DNA from: Serratia liquefaciens ATCC 27592
GTDB lineage: Bacteria; Pseudomonadota; Gammaproteobacteria; Enterobacterales; Enterobacteriaceae
Assembly: GCF_000422085.1 (NCBI RefSeq)
Contig: NC_021741.1
Span: 62,001-126,000 of the forward strand
Reading direction: 5' to 3'
DNA length: 64,000 bases
Positions 9,339-18,310 of this stretch are shown here, piece by piece. The notes beneath the pieces were generated by a model. That model did no database searches. It saw nothing but the letters and a program-made list of their open reading frames with translations, and was not told the origin of the DNA. The translations under genes were made by a program, and so were the position numbers. How positions within the stretch are numbered: position 1 is the first letter of the stretch; each line of letters opens with the position of its first letter.

Positions 9339-10658
9339 TTAGCCGAACAGATAGCGGTTCATCAGGTTTTCGAGCTGTTCCTGACGGCCGCTGACGTGCT
9401 GCGGCGCCAGTGCATGGCCTTCAGCGTACTGCGCCAAGGCTTCGAGCGACAGTTTGCCCTGCAAAATTTGCTGGCCCAATTCACCATTCCAGCCGGCATA
9501 GCGTTTCGCTACCTGCTGATGCAACTGGCCGTCAGTCACCATTTTTGCCGCGACCTTCAGTGCCAGTGCCATAGTATCCATGGCGCCAATATGGCCATAG
9601 AACAGATCGTACTTGTCGGTGCTTTGACGGCGGACTTTGGCATCGAAGTTCAACCCACCGGTGGTGAATCCCCCGGCGTTGAGAATTTCGAACATCACCA
9701 GCGCGTTCTCTTCTACGCTGATCGGGAATTGGTCGGTATCCCAGCCCAGCTGTGGGTCACCCCGGTTGGCATCGACAGAGCCGAAAATGCCCAGCGCAAT
9801 GGCGGTGGCGATTTCATGGTGGAACGAATGGCCTGCCAGCGTGGCGTGGTTGGCTTCGATATTCACCTTGATCTCTTTTTCCAGGCCGAACTGCTTAAGG
9901 AAACCATAGACGGTGGCGACGTCGTAGTCGTACTGATGTTTGGTCGGTTCCTGCGGTTTGGGCTCAATCAGCAGGGTGCCCTGGAAACCGGTTTTGTGTT
10001 TATGCTCCACCACCATCTGCATAAAGCGGCCAATTTGCTCACGTTCCTGGCGCAAATCGGTATTGAGCAAGGTCTCATAGCCTTCACGCCCGCCCCACAG
10101 CACGTAGTTTTCACCGCCCAGGCGCTGGGTGGCGTTCATGGCGGTGAATACCTGGGTGGCTGCCCAACTGAAGATTTCCGGATCCGGGTTGGTGGCGGCC
10201 CCGGCGCCATAACGCGGATGGGTAAAACAGTTGGCGGTGCCCCACAGCAGTTTCACGCCGCTGCTGTGCTGCTTTTCTTCCAGCACGTCGGTCATTACCG
10301 CAAAGTTGTGCAGATACTCTTTCAGCGAGGCACCTTCCGGTGAGACGTCTACGTCATGGAAGCAGTAGTAAGGTACGTTCAGCTTGTGGAAGAACTCGAA
10401 CGCCACGTCGGCTTTGCGTTTGGCCAGCGCCAGCGCGTCGCCCGGCTGCTGCCAGGGACGATCGAAGGCACCGACGCCGAACATGTCCGCGCCGTTCCAA
10501 CAGAAGGTATGCCAGTAACAGGCGGCGAAACGCAGATGTTCCGCCATGCGCTTGCCAAGCACCAGTTCATCCGGATTGTAGTGATGAAAGGCCAGGGGGT
10601 TATTGCTGGCTGGGCCTTCGTAGCGCACTTGCTCAAGCTGATCAAAATAAGGTTGCAT
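9339..10658 (-). CDS. xylA: Xylose isomerase
   Basis: XylA converts D-xylose to D-xylulose in the cytoplasm. The 439-residue protein is collinear with E. coli XylA (440). It contains the catalytic His in [13 protein letters not shown], the metal-ligand region [16 protein letters not shown], and [17 protein letters not shown]. The ATG at 10658, preceded by CAGGAG, is used because it aligns with the E. coli start; upstream in-frame codons are leader sequence. It is the first gene of the xylAB operon, divergent from xylFGH across a shared 366-bp control region. Confidence 0.97.
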   Translation of the reverse strand: MQPYFDQLEQVRYEGPASNNPLAFHHYNPDELVLGKRMAEHLRFAACYWHTFCWNGADMFGVGAFDRPWQQPGDALALAKRKADVAFEFFHKLNVPYYCFHDVDVSPEGASLKEYLHNFAVMTDVLEEKQHSSGVKLLWGTANCFTHPRYGAGAATNPDPEIFSWAATQVFTAMNATQRLGGENYVLWGGREGYETLLNTDLRQEREQIGRFMQMVVEHKHKTGFQGTLLIEPKPQEPTKHQYDYDVATVYGFLKQFGLEKEIKVNIEANHATLAGHSFHHEIATAIALGIFGSVDANRGDPQLGWDTDQFPISVEENALVMFEILNAGGFTTGGLNFDAKVRRQSTDKYDLFYGHIGAMDTMALALKVAAKMVTDGQLHQQVAKRYAGWNGELGQQILQGKLSLEALAQYAEGHALAPQHVSGRQEQLENLMNRYLFG

Positions 10659-10722
10659 TATCGACTCCTGGGTAGCAATGCCCGAGTTACGGGATGGCTT
10701 TATCTTCGGAGTTTGCGGCAGA

Positions 10723-10742
10723 CGGCTCAATTACGTTATTTC
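10723..10742 (-). promoter_or_regulatory. Putative XylR half-site on the xylA side
   Basis: Read on the minus strand, AATAACGTAATTGAGCCG resembles each unit of the direct repeat in front of xylF (AAAAATCGTAATTGGCCG). It lies about 65 bp upstream of the xylA start. The position fits the known double-operator layout of the E. coli xyl control region; assignment to XylR is inferred. Confidence 0.5.
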
Positions 10743-10893
10743 ACACTTAAATTCACAGAATTATTAAATGTGCGGCAGATCCCATAATAAGGGTTTAACC
10801 GTGCTTTATTTAAGGCTTCTTTCATTTTTATTTGTCGATGTGCTGTTTTACAGCGTGAAAGCATGACCGCCATCATAAAAATAACATTAAACC

Positions 10894-10941
10894 AAAAATC
10901 GTAATTGGCCGGTAAAAATCAGTAATTGCCGAAGTATAAAT
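10894..10941 (+). promoter_or_regulatory. xylF promoter with tandem XylR-like sites
   Basis: Two near-identical direct repeats, AAAAATCGTAATTGGCCG (10894-10911) and AAAAATCAGTAATTGCCG (10914-10931), start 20 bp apart, the spacing typical of an AraC-family dimer. A -10-like TATAAAT follows at 10935, so the second repeat would overlap the -35, as in class II activation by XylR. No convincing CRP site could be recognised by eye. Confidence 0.6.
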
Positions 10942-11024
10942 AAGCGACAACAATCTGCTCGAAGCTGTGTAATCGGCCTATTTCAATTACCTTCCTTATG
11001 CTTTAAATAACAAAGGTATATAAG

Positions 11025-12020
11025 ATGAAATTTAAACCTGTGTTCCTTTCTGTCTGCGCGCTGCTGGCGCTGGCCAGCCAACCGGCGTTCAGCAAAGAAG
11101 TCAAAATCGGCATGGCGATCGATGACCTGCGCCTGGAGCGCTGGCAAAAAGACCGCGATATCTTCGTCAGCAAAGCCAAGTCGCTGGGGGCAGACGTGTT
11201 TGTCCAATCCGCTAACGGCAATGAAGAAACCCAAATGGCGCAGATCGAAAATATGATCAACCGTGGCGTCGACGTGCTGGTGATTATTCCTTATAACGGC
11301 CAGGTGCTGAGCAACGTCATCAGCGAAGCCAAACGGGAAGGCATTAAGGTCCTGGCTTACGACCGCATGATCAATAACGCGGACATCGATTTCTACATCT
11401 CCTTTGATAATGAAAAGGTCGGCGAATTGCAGGCGCAAAGCCTGGTGCAGCGGGTACCGCAGGGCAATTATTTCCTGATGGGCGGCTCGCCGGTGGATAA
11501 CAACGCCAAGCTGTTCCGCCAGGGCCAGATGAAGGTGCTGCAACCGCTGATCGACGGCGGGAAAATCAAGGTTGTGGGCGATCAGTGGGTTGATGGATGG
11601 CTGCCGGAAAACGCATTGAAAATCATGGAAAATGCGCTGACCGCCAACAATAACAAGATTGACGCGGTGGTGGCTTCTAACGATGCCACCGCCGGTGGCG
11701 CAATTCAGGCGCTTGCCGCACAGGGCCTGGCGGGCAAAGTGGCCATTTCCGGCCAGGACGCCGATCTGGCGGCGGTGAAGCGTATCGTCGCCGGCACCCA
11801 GACCATGACGGTCTATAAGCCAATCAGCAAACTGGCCGATGAGGCTGCGGGCATTGCCGTGCAGCTGGGCAAGGGCGAACAGCCGAAAACCAACGCCAGC
11901 TTAAATAACGGCAGCAAAGAAGTGCCCTCCTGGTTATTAACGCCGATCCCGGTGGATAAAGCGAATATCGACAGCACTATTATTGCCGACGGTTTCCACA
12001 AAAAAGCCGACATTCAATAA
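11025..12020 (+). CDS. xylF: D-xylose ABC transporter periplasmic binding protein
   Basis: The 331-residue protein carries a Sec signal peptide (about residues 1-23, ending PAFS) and matches E. coli XylF (330) throughout. XylF captures xylose in the periplasm and delivers it to XylGH. Visible family stretches include [49 protein letters not shown] and [20 protein letters not shown]. It heads xylFGH, with XylR-like repeats upstream, and is followed after 29 bp by xylG. Confidence 0.97.
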   Translation: MKFKPVFLSVCALLALASQPAFSKEVKIGMAIDDLRLERWQKDRDIFVSKAKSLGADVFVQSANGNEETQMAQIENMINRGVDVLVIIPYNGQVLSNVISEAKREGIKVLAYDRMINNADIDFYISFDNEKVGELQAQSLVQRVPQGNYFLMGGSPVDNNAKLFRQGQMKVLQPLIDGGKIKVVGDQWVDGWLPENALKIMENALTANNNKIDAVVASNDATAGGAIQALAAQGLAGKVAISGQDADLAAVKRIVAGTQTMTVYKPISKLADEAAGIAVQLGKGEQPKTNASLNNGSKEVPSWLLTPIPVDKANIDSTIIADGFHKKADIQ

Positions 12021-12049
12021 TTCCGAAAGCCGGTAATGTGGAGGGAATA

Positions 12050-13591
12050 ATGCCCAACCTATTAGAAATGAAAAATATCACCATGCAGTTCGGTGCAGTT
12101 AAGGCGGTGGATAATGTCAGCCTGAAACTGGAAGCTGGCCAGGTATTATCGCTGTGTGGTGAGAACGGTTCGGGAAAATCCACCCTGATGAAAGTGCTGT
12201 GCGGAATATATCCACACGGCAGTTATCAGGGAGATATTTATTTCTCTGACGATTTATTGACGGCGAAAAATATTCGCGACACCGAGCAGAAAGGTATTGC
12301 CATCATTCACCAGGAGCTGGCGCTGGTAAAGCAGATGACGGTGCTGGAAAACATGTTTCTCGGCAATGAATGGCGCCGCTACGGGGTGATGGATTATGAC
12401 GCCATGTACCTGCGCTGCCGGCGTATGCTGGCGCAGGTCAAACTGGAGGTGGATCCCAATACGCCGATTGGCGAACTCGGGTTGGGGCAGCAGCAACTGG
12501 TGGAGATCGCCAAGGCGCTGAACAAACAGGTTCGGCTACTGGTATTGGATGAACCTACGGCTTCGCTGACGGAAAGTGAAACCGCCACGCTACTGGCGAT
12601 CATCGGGGATCTGCGCGATCACGGTATTGCCTGTATCTACATTTCGCACAAGTTGAACGAGGTGAAGGCGATCTCGGATCTGATCTGCGTGATCCGCGAT
12701 GGCAAGCACATCGGCACCGGTCCGGCGGCGGAAATGAGTGAGGACGACATTATCGCCATGATGGTGGGGCGAGAGCTGACCGAGCTGTATCCGCAACAAC
12801 AGCATGAGATAGGCGAGGTGATCCTGCAGGTGGATAACCTGACCGCCTGGCATCCGGTTAACCGTCAGGTTCGCCGAGTGGACGATGTCTCTTTCAGCCT
12901 GCGGCGCGGCGAAATACTCGGCGTTGCCGGGCTGGTCGGCTCAGGGCGTACCGAAACCATGCAGTGCCTGTTCGGCGTCTACCCTGGTCGTTGGCAGGGC
13001 AGCATTACCCTCAATGGTCAGCCGGCCACTATCAACAACTGCCGTCAGGCGATGCGCTACGGTATTGCCATGGTGCCGGAAGACCGCAAGCGTGATGGCA
13101 TCGTCCCCGTGATGGGCGTCGGGGCCAATATGACGCTGGCGGCGCTGAGTGATTTCAGCGGCATGCTGACGGTGATCGACGACGCCCATGAACAGGCAAC
13201 CATCCGCCAGTCGCTGGCGCAGCTGAGGGTGAAAACCTCCTCGCCAGAACTGGCTATCGCCCGCTTGAGTGGGGGCAATCAACAGAAGGCGATTCTGGCC
13301 AAGTGTCTGCTGTTGAAGCCGAAAATCCTGATTCTGGATGAACCGACACGCGGCATCGACATCGGTGCAAAACAAGAAATCTATAAATTAATCAATCAAC
13401 TGGTACAGCAGGGGATTGCGGTGATCGTGGTTTCTTCCGAGTTGCCGGAAGTGCTGGGATTAAGCGATCGGGTGTTGGTGATGCACCAGGGGCGCATCAA
13501 GGCTTCGTTGATCAACCGCGGTTTGACTCAGGAACAGGTGATGGAAGCCGCTTTGAGGAGTGAAACAGATGTCGAAAAACACGCAGTCTGA
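12050..13591 (+). CDS. xylG: D-xylose ABC transporter ATP-binding protein
   Basis: The 513-residue protein is a tandem ABC ATPase of the sugar-uptake (CUT2) class. The first half has Walker [10 protein letters not shown], signature [15 protein letters not shown] and Walker [11 protein letters not shown]. The second half has a degenerate Walker A (GLVGSGRTE), signature [16 protein letters not shown] and Walker [12 protein letters not shown], the normal asymmetry of this class. The ATG at 12050 follows GGAGGGAATA and aligns with the E. coli start. Its 3' end overlaps xylH by 23 bp, so the two are coupled. Confidence 0.96.
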   Translation: MPNLLEMKNITMQFGAVKAVDNVSLKLEAGQVLSLCGENGSGKSTLMKVLCGIYPHGSYQGDIYFSDDLLTAKNIRDTEQKGIAIIHQELALVKQMTVLENMFLGNEWRRYGVMDYDAMYLRCRRMLAQVKLEVDPNTPIGELGLGQQQLVEIAKALNKQVRLLVLDEPTASLTESETATLLAIIGDLRDHGIACIYISHKLNEVKAISDLICVIRDGKHIGTGPAAEMSEDDIIAMMVGRELTELYPQQQHEIGEVILQVDNLTAWHPVNRQVRRVDDVSFSLRRGEILGVAGLVGSGRTETMQCLFGVYPGRWQGSITLNGQPATINNCRQAMRYGIAMVPEDRKRDGIVPVMGVGANMTLAALSDFSGMLTVIDDAHEQATIRQSLAQLRVKTSSPELAIARLSGGNQQKAILAKCLLLKPKILILDEPTRGIDIGAKQEIYKLINQLVQQGIAVIVVSSELPEVLGLSDRVLVMHQGRIKASLINRGLTQEQVMEAALRSETDVEKHAV

Positions 13592-14753
13592 AGCGTTGGT
13601 AGCGGCAAGGGTGGAGAAAAAAACGACGGTGAAGCTGAAATCCATCAATTTGCAGGTGTTTGTAATGTTGGCGGCGATAGTCGTCATTATGCTGTTCTTT
13701 ACCTTTACCACCGAAGGGGCCTATCTCAGCGCGCGTAATATCTCCAACCTGCTGCGCCAGACGGCGATCACCGGCATTTTGGCAGTCGGAATGGTGTTCG
13801 TGATCGTTTCGGCGGAAATCGATCTGTCGGTCGGTTCGATGATGGGGCTGCTGGGCGGCGCGGCGGCGATTTTTGACGTCTGGTTCGGTTGGCCGTTGCC
13901 GCTGACCATCGTGGTGACGCTGGTGGCCGGTCTGCTGTTGGGGGCCTGGAACGGCTGGTGGGTTGCCTATCGCAAAGTCCCTTCGTTTATCGTCACTCTG
14001 GCGGGGATGTTGGCCTTTCGCGGCATCCTGATCGGTATCACCAATGGCACCACGGTGGCACCGACCAGCGGCGCCATGTCGCAAATCGGTCAGAGCTATT
14101 TACCGGGTGGGCTGGGTTTCGGTATCGGCGCGGTGGGGCTGATGCTGTTTGTGGCCTGGCAATGGCGGCGGCGCAGTCGACGCGTACAGCTGGGGTTGCC
14201 GGTAGCCACGCCGACCGGTGACGTAACCCGCCAGAGCATTTTGGCGCTGCTGGTACTCGGCGCAATCTATTTACTCAACGACTATCGCGGGGTGCCTACG
14301 CCGGTGCTGATCCTGACCGCGCTGATGCTGGCGGGGATATTTATGGCCACCCGCACCGCCTTTGGCCGTCGGATTTACGCTATCGGCGGCAATATTGACG
14401 CTGCGCGCCTGTCGGGCGTCAACGTCGAGCGCACCAAACTGGCGGTGTTTGCCATCAACGGTCTGATGGTGGCGATTGCCGGTCTGATCCTCAGTTCGCG
14501 GCTGGGCGCCGGTTCGCCTTCGGCGGGGAATATTGCCGAGCTGGACGCCATCGCTGCCTGCGTGATTGGCGGCACCAGCCTGGCCGGAGGCATAGGCAGC
14601 GTGGCCGGGGCGGTGATGGGGGCGTTTATCATGGCCTCGCTGGATAACGGCATGAGCATGTTGGACGTACCGACTTTCTGGCAGTACATCGTCAAGGGGG
14701 CCATTTTGCTGCTGGCTGTGTGGATGGATTCCGCCACCAAGCGCCGGGCATAA
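13569..14753 (+). CDS. xylH: D-xylose ABC transporter permease
   Basis: This 394-residue inner-membrane permease (E. coli XylH: 393) forms the xylose channel with the XylG ATPase. Conserved stretches are [63 protein letters not shown] and [20 protein letters not shown], with about ten predicted helices. The ATG at 13569 lies inside the end of xylG. The gene ends four bases before a family A repeat that separates it from xylR. Confidence 0.96.
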   Translation: MSKNTQSEALVAARVEKKTTVKLKSINLQVFVMLAAIVVIMLFFTFTTEGAYLSARNISNLLRQTAITGILAVGMVFVIVSAEIDLSVGSMMGLLGGAAAIFDVWFGWPLPLTIVVTLVAGLLLGAWNGWWVAYRKVPSFIVTLAGMLAFRGILIGITNGTTVAPTSGAMSQIGQSYLPGGLGFGIGAVGLMLFVAWQWRRRSRRVQLGLPVATPTGDVTRQSILALLVLGAIYLLNDYRGVPTPVLILTALMLAGIFMATRTAFGRRIYAIGGNIDAARLSGVNVERTKLAVFAINGLMVAIAGLILSSRLGAGSPSAGNIAELDAIAACVIGGTSLAGGIGSVAGAVMGAFIMASLDNGMSMLDVPTFWQYIVKGAILLLAVWMDSATKRRA

Positions 14754-14756
14754 GAA

Positions 14757-14883
14757 TATATCCTTCATACTTGAAGCTGCATCTGTGTTGGCTACACTCA
14801 CTCACCCGAATCACTTACTTTAGTAAGCTCATCGGAATGAGTTCCTTTGCCGCCTTGATACGACTCCAATTATTTTGGATATA
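14757..14883. repeat. Dispersed intergenic repeat, family A copy 2
   Basis: This 127-bp element has inverted ends (TATATCC/GGATATA) and shares with the copy at 1802 the tracts ACTTGAAGCTGC, CACTTACTTtAGTAAGCTC and CGACTCCAATTATTTTGG. It lacks that copy's extra central hairpin segment. It begins directly after the xylH stop. Confidence 0.75.
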
Positions 14884-14931
14884 GCGCCCGCGGTCACAGT
14901 TATGAGGTGATGCTTGCTGCTCTCGCAGAAA

Positions 14932-15064
14932 ATACCCTGTAGCTTTCAAGTTGCAGTCAGGCGACTCACTCGCCATCCCCAGACAGGGTTGGGGCGCTGC
15001 ATGCTGCGCCCGCCTTAATCGGGGCGAATTTATTCGCCCCCTACTGGGGGTTACCGGGGATACC
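14932..15064. repeat. Dispersed intergenic repeat, family B copy 1, with nested element C
   Basis: The left end ATACCCTGTAGCTTTCAAGTTGCAG matches, in inverse orientation, the right end of the repeat at 43106-43353. Nested inside at 14991-15044 is an element that runs GGGGCGCTGCATGCTGCGCC at one end and ATTTATTCGCCCCCTAC at the other. That same element, inverted, lies inside the 43-kb copy. The right end stops a few bases before the xylR start codon. Confidence 0.7.
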
Positions 15065-15066
15065 GC

Positions 15067-16245
15067 ATGTTCGAAAAGCGCTTTCGCATTACGTTGCTGT
15101 TCAACGCCAATAAAGTGTATGACCGCCAGGTGGTTGAGGGCGTTGGTGAGTATTTACAGGCTTCACAGTGCGATTGGGACATCTTTATCGAAGAGGATTT
15201 TCGCTGCCGTATCGACAACATCAAGGATTGGTTGGGCGATGGGGTGATTGCCGATTTCGACGACCGTGAAATCGAACATTTGCTGCATAACGTCAGGGTG
15301 CCGATCGTCGGTGTGGGCGGCTCTTATCATCGTGATGAGGATTACCCGCCGGTGCATTACATCGCCACGGATAATCAGGCGTTGGTTGAGGCGGCGTTCA
15401 GCCACCTGAAGGAAAAGGGCATTAATCGCTTTGCCTTCTACGGCTTGCCGAGCGAAGGCGGTAAACGTTGGGCGCAAGAGCGTGAACATGCTTTCCGTCA
15501 GCGGGTGGCGCTGGAGCAGTATCAGGGCGTGGTCTATCAGGGCATGGCCACTGCGCCGGAGAATTGGCAATACGCCCAGAACCGGCTGGCGGACTGGGTA
15601 CAGACGCTGCCGCAGCAGACCGGCATCATCGCCGTGACTGATGCCCGGGCACGCCATCTGCTGCAGGTTTGCGAACATCTGGACATTGCGGTGCCCGAAA
15701 AGCTGTGCGTCATCGGCATCGACAATGAAGAGCTGACGCGCTACCTGTCGCGGGTGGCGCTGTCTTCCGTGGCGCAGGGCACCCGCCAGATGGGCTACCG
15801 TGCCGCCAAGCTGCTGCATCAGTTGCTCGATCGTCGTGAGCTGCCGCTGCAACGTATTCTGGTGCCGCCGGTGAAGGTGATCGAGCGTCGTTCCACCGAC
15901 TTTCGTTCGCTGCGTGATCCGGCGGTGATCCAGGCCATGCATTATATTCGCCATCACGCCTGTAAGGGTATCAAGGTCGAACAGGTGCTCGATGCGGTAG
16001 GGCTGTCGCGTTCCAATCTTGAAAAACGCTTCAGAGATGAAACCGGCGAAACCATCCACCATGTAATCCATCAGGAAAAGCTGGATCGGGCCTGTAACCT
16101 GTTAAAGGCAACTTCATTGACCATCAACGAGATTTCGCAGATGTGCGGCTACCCCTCACTGCAGTATTTTTACTCGGTATTCAAGAAGGGTTACGACATG
16201 ACGCCGAAAGATTACCGCGAGCGTTACGGTGAGGTCGGGTATTAG
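15067..16245 (+). CDS. xylR: Xylose operon transcriptional activator XylR (AraC family)
   Basis: XylR binds D-xylose and activates xylAB and xylFGH. The 392-residue protein has a LacI/periplasmic-binding-protein-like ligand domain (about residues 5-275; ITLLFNANKVYDRQVVEGVGEYL at the start) and a C-terminal AraC HTH (about 285-385; VEQVLDAVGLSRSNLEKRF and ISQMCGYPSLQYFYSVFKK). Length and sequence match E. coli XylR. Unusually, its leader and probable ribosome-binding region lie within a family B/C repeat, and no strong SD is visible beyond GGGG. Confidence 0.95.
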   Translation: MFEKRFRITLLFNANKVYDRQVVEGVGEYLQASQCDWDIFIEEDFRCRIDNIKDWLGDGVIADFDDREIEHLLHNVRVPIVGVGGSYHRDEDYPPVHYIATDNQALVEAAFSHLKEKGINRFAFYGLPSEGGKRWAQEREHAFRQRVALEQYQGVVYQGMATAPENWQYAQNRLADWVQTLPQQTGIIAVTDARARHLLQVCEHLDIAVPEKLCVIGIDNEELTRYLSRVALSSVAQGTRQMGYRAAKLLHQLLDRRELPLQRILVPPVKVIERRSTDFRSLRDPAVIQAMHYIRHHACKGIKVEQVLDAVGLSRSNLEKRFRDETGETIHHVIHQEKLDRACNLLKATSLTINEISQMCGYPSLQYFYSVFKKGYDMTPKDYRERYGEVGY

Positions 16246-16260
16246 TGCTTGCTTGTTTAA

Positions 16261-16301
16261 TGTAGCTTTGTTGGCTACATTTGTAGCTAATAAGGCTACA
16301 T
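16261..16301 (+). promoter_or_regulatory. Tandem palindromic operators of the HEPN/MNT module
   Basis: Two 20-bp palindromes, TGTAGCtttgttgGCTACAT (16261-16280) and TGTAGCtaataagGCTACAT (16282-16301), lie one base apart and end 11 bp before the start codon of an HTH-bearing nucleotidyltransferase. The arms are identical and the centres are 21 bp apart. This is what an autorepressed toxin-antitoxin operon would show. Confidence 0.75.
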
Positions 16302-16312
16302 AGAGAAGCACC

Positions 16313-16933
16313 ATGTACGACTCTTTGCTCGATCTTTTATTCAGTGAATATCGACGAAAAGTGCTAAATCTGCTGCTAATGCAGCCGGAGCAGGCATTTC
16401 ATGTCCGCGAAATTGCGCGTCGGACCGCAACTCAGGCCGGTACTCTACATAAAGAGTTGAGCAAGTTGGCGCTGGGCGGCATTCTGCTAAGACAGCCCCA
16501 AGGGAAGCAGATTTATTATCGCGCTAACCCCGACTGCCTGATTTTTGCAGAGTTGGTAGCGATTTTCCGCAAAACCTCTGGGGTGGCCGCACGTTTGCGG
16601 CAGGTATTATCCGAGCTTAATGCTGAGCTTGAGCTGGCGTTTATTTTTGGTTCGATCGCCAGTGGTAAAGCGACGGCAGACAGTGACATAGACGTCCTGA
16701 TCGTCGGTCACTTGTCTTTTTCTGAGGTGATCAACGCGTTTTACCCGTTACAGCAGGAACTGGGTCGAGAAATTAACCCCAAGCTGTACTCGCCGGCAGA
16801 GTGGCAAATGGCTTTGGCGGAAAACTCAGCCTTTATTCAGGATATTATGAGTAAGCCCCAGCTAAGGATTTTGGGAGGCAAGGATGACGTTAGACAACCT
16901 GATAGGTCTTGGCCTGGAGGCGATACAACCTGA
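16313..16933 (+). CDS. MNT-type nucleotidyltransferase with N-terminal winged HTH (probable antitoxin)
   Basis: The 206-residue protein joins an ArsR/MarR-like winged HTH (about residues 1-75; HVREIARRTATQAGTLHKELSKL) to a minimal nucleotidyltransferase domain (about 95-190). The NTase motif is intact: FGSIASGKA at 112-120 and SDID at 124-127, giving the GS...DxD metal and nucleotide site. In known HEPN/MNT systems the MNT partner AMPylates and silences the HEPN RNase. Its HTH fits the twin palindromes just upstream. The last 50 bp overlap the HEPN gene. The 3' codons (KDDVRQPDRSWPGG) may exist only because of that overlap. Confidence 0.8.
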   Translation: MYDSLLDLLFSEYRRKVLNLLLMQPEQAFHVREIARRTATQAGTLHKELSKLALGGILLRQPQGKQIYYRANPDCLIFAELVAIFRKTSGVAARLRQVLSELNAELELAFIFGSIASGKATADSDIDVLIVGHLSFSEVINAFYPLQQELGREINPKLYSPAEWQMALAENSAFIQDIMSKPQLRILGGKDDVRQPDRSWPGGDTT

Positions 16934-17324
16934 CGCGGGCGCCATCAGAAAATTACTCTCCGCCGCTGCGCGTAACCAGCATGATGCCAGCATCACTTTG
17001 CTTAGCAATGAAACACGTTTTGATGCGGCCTATAAAGCGGTTATGCAAATTGCCAATGCTGCTCTGCAGGCGGAAGGTTTTCGGACTTCGACAAATAAAC
17101 CTGGTCATCATCAGCTAATGATTCAATCGTTGCCGCTTACCCTGGGTATCTCGCGTGAAGCAATGATCTGTCTGGATGCTTTGCGAAAACAACGCAATAT
17201 CGCTGATTACTCAGGTGATTTAGTGACGGATGCAGCAGTGTACACCTGCCTGGAACAAGCCGAGGCACTGTGGTTGGCGATTAATGATTGGTTGTCACTC
17301 AAACATCCGCATCTTTTGGAATAG
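16884..17324 (+). CDS. HEPN-domain protein (probable toxin partner of the MNT)
   Basis: The 146-residue all-alpha protein has the size and helix pattern of HEPN proteins. Near the expected active site it reads RKQRNIADYSGD (residues 101-112). Canonical HEPN RNases have R-x4-6-H; here the charged position before the Tyr is Asp108, so RNase activity is uncertain, while Tyr109 resembles the AMPylated Tyr of R-x4-H-x-Y toxins. A strong GGAGG precedes the ATG, which lies inside the MNT gene. The function is inferred from pairing and fold, not from a direct match. Confidence 0.65.
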   Translation: MTLDNLIGLGLEAIQPDAGAIRKLLSAAARNQHDASITLLSNETRFDAAYKAVMQIANAALQAEGFRTSTNKPGHHQLMIQSLPLTLGISREAMICLDALRKQRNIADYSGDLVTDAAVYTCLEQAEALWLAINDWLSLKHPHLLE

Positions 17325-17329
17325 CCTGT

Positions 17330-18184
17330 TCACACTAATCCGCAAAACGCCTTCAGCCGTTCGGCCAGTGCCGGGGTGGCGGCGGGGGCACCGTCGCGGT
17401 AATAAAGCGCCAGTTCGATGCTGTCGATCGGCGGTAACCCTTCGGCGATGCCGAGCACCCGGTGGCTGGGCAAGCGACAGCTCGCTGGCAACAGCGTGAC
17501 GCCCAACCCGGCGGCGGATGCGGCGGTGAGAGCCGCCAGACTGGCACTGCTGTAGCCGATGCGCCAGCGCTTGCCAAGGTTATCCAGCGCCTGGCACAGG
17601 TCATCGCGGTATAGGCCATTGAGCGGGAACACCGCCAGCGGTACCGGGGATTGTTCGATGGCCGGAAAGGCCAGGCTATCCAGCCACAGTAGCGGCTCCG
17701 GCCTGGCGGCGCGCGGAGGTTGACTACGACGCTGTTTCACCAGGATCAGGTCCAGTTCTTCACGGGCATAGGCGCTGTGCAGATCGGCGCTCAGGCCGCT
17801 GGTGACGTCCAGCCGCAGGTGCGGGTGCGCCCGGCTGAATTCCGCCAGCAGTTCCGTAGTCGGTGCCGCGAAATCCTCCGGCATCCCCAACCGCAGTACG
17901 CCGTCGCGCCAGATACCGGTCAGGGCGTCATGTGCCTCTTCATTCAGCGCGATGATCCGCCGCGCATAGCTCAACAGTTTGACGCCTTCCTCGGTCAGTA
18001 ATACCTGATGAGAGGAGCGCTCAAACAGCGGTTTACCGAGCATCTCCTCCAACCGACGCACCTGCTGGCTGACGGTGGACTGCGATAAAAATACCCGGTC
18101 CGCGGCGCGGGTGAAGCTACCGCTGTCGCACACGGCGACAAAGCTGAGCAATAACTGCGGATTGAACATCGGGTAGCGATTCAT
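17330..18184 (-). CDS. LysR-family transcriptional regulator
   Basis: The 284-residue protein has a LysR N-terminal wHTH (about residues 7-65; FVAVCDSGSFTRAADRVFLSQSTVSQQVRRLEE) and a substrate-binding domain (about 92-280). It is divergent from a CynX/NimT-type exporter gene across 126 bp, the usual layout for a LysR protein controlling its neighbour. The first ATG is used; another at 18169 has no better SD. The ligand is unknown. Confidence 0.85.
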   Translation of the reverse strand: MNRYPMFNPQLLLSFVAVCDSGSFTRAADRVFLSQSTVSQQVRRLEEMLGKPLFERSSHQVLLTEEGVKLLSYARRIIALNEEAHDALTGIWRDGVLRLGMPEDFAAPTTELLAEFSRAHPHLRLDVTSGLSADLHSAYAREELDLILVKQRRSQPPRAARPEPLLWLDSLAFPAIEQSPVPLAVFPLNGLYRDDLCQALDNLGKRWRIGYSSASLAALTAASAAGLGVTLLPASCRLPSHRVLGIAEGLPPIDSIELALYYRDGAPAATPALAERLKAFCGLV

Positions 18185-18310
18185 TTTCCCACTGCTGGCT
18201 ATTTTATTATTTAATTTCCCAATACTAGCGGCGTTGCCTAGAGTAATGCAACGCTGCGGCGTACAGGTTGTGACGTCGCACTCTTCACCCCGGAAGTTCA
18301 GGAATAGACC

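Noticed and set aside
10755..10800. CRP site in the xyl control region (TGTGCGGCAGATCCCA)
   Set aside because: Too many mismatches to the TGTGA-n6-TCACA consensus to assert it by eye.
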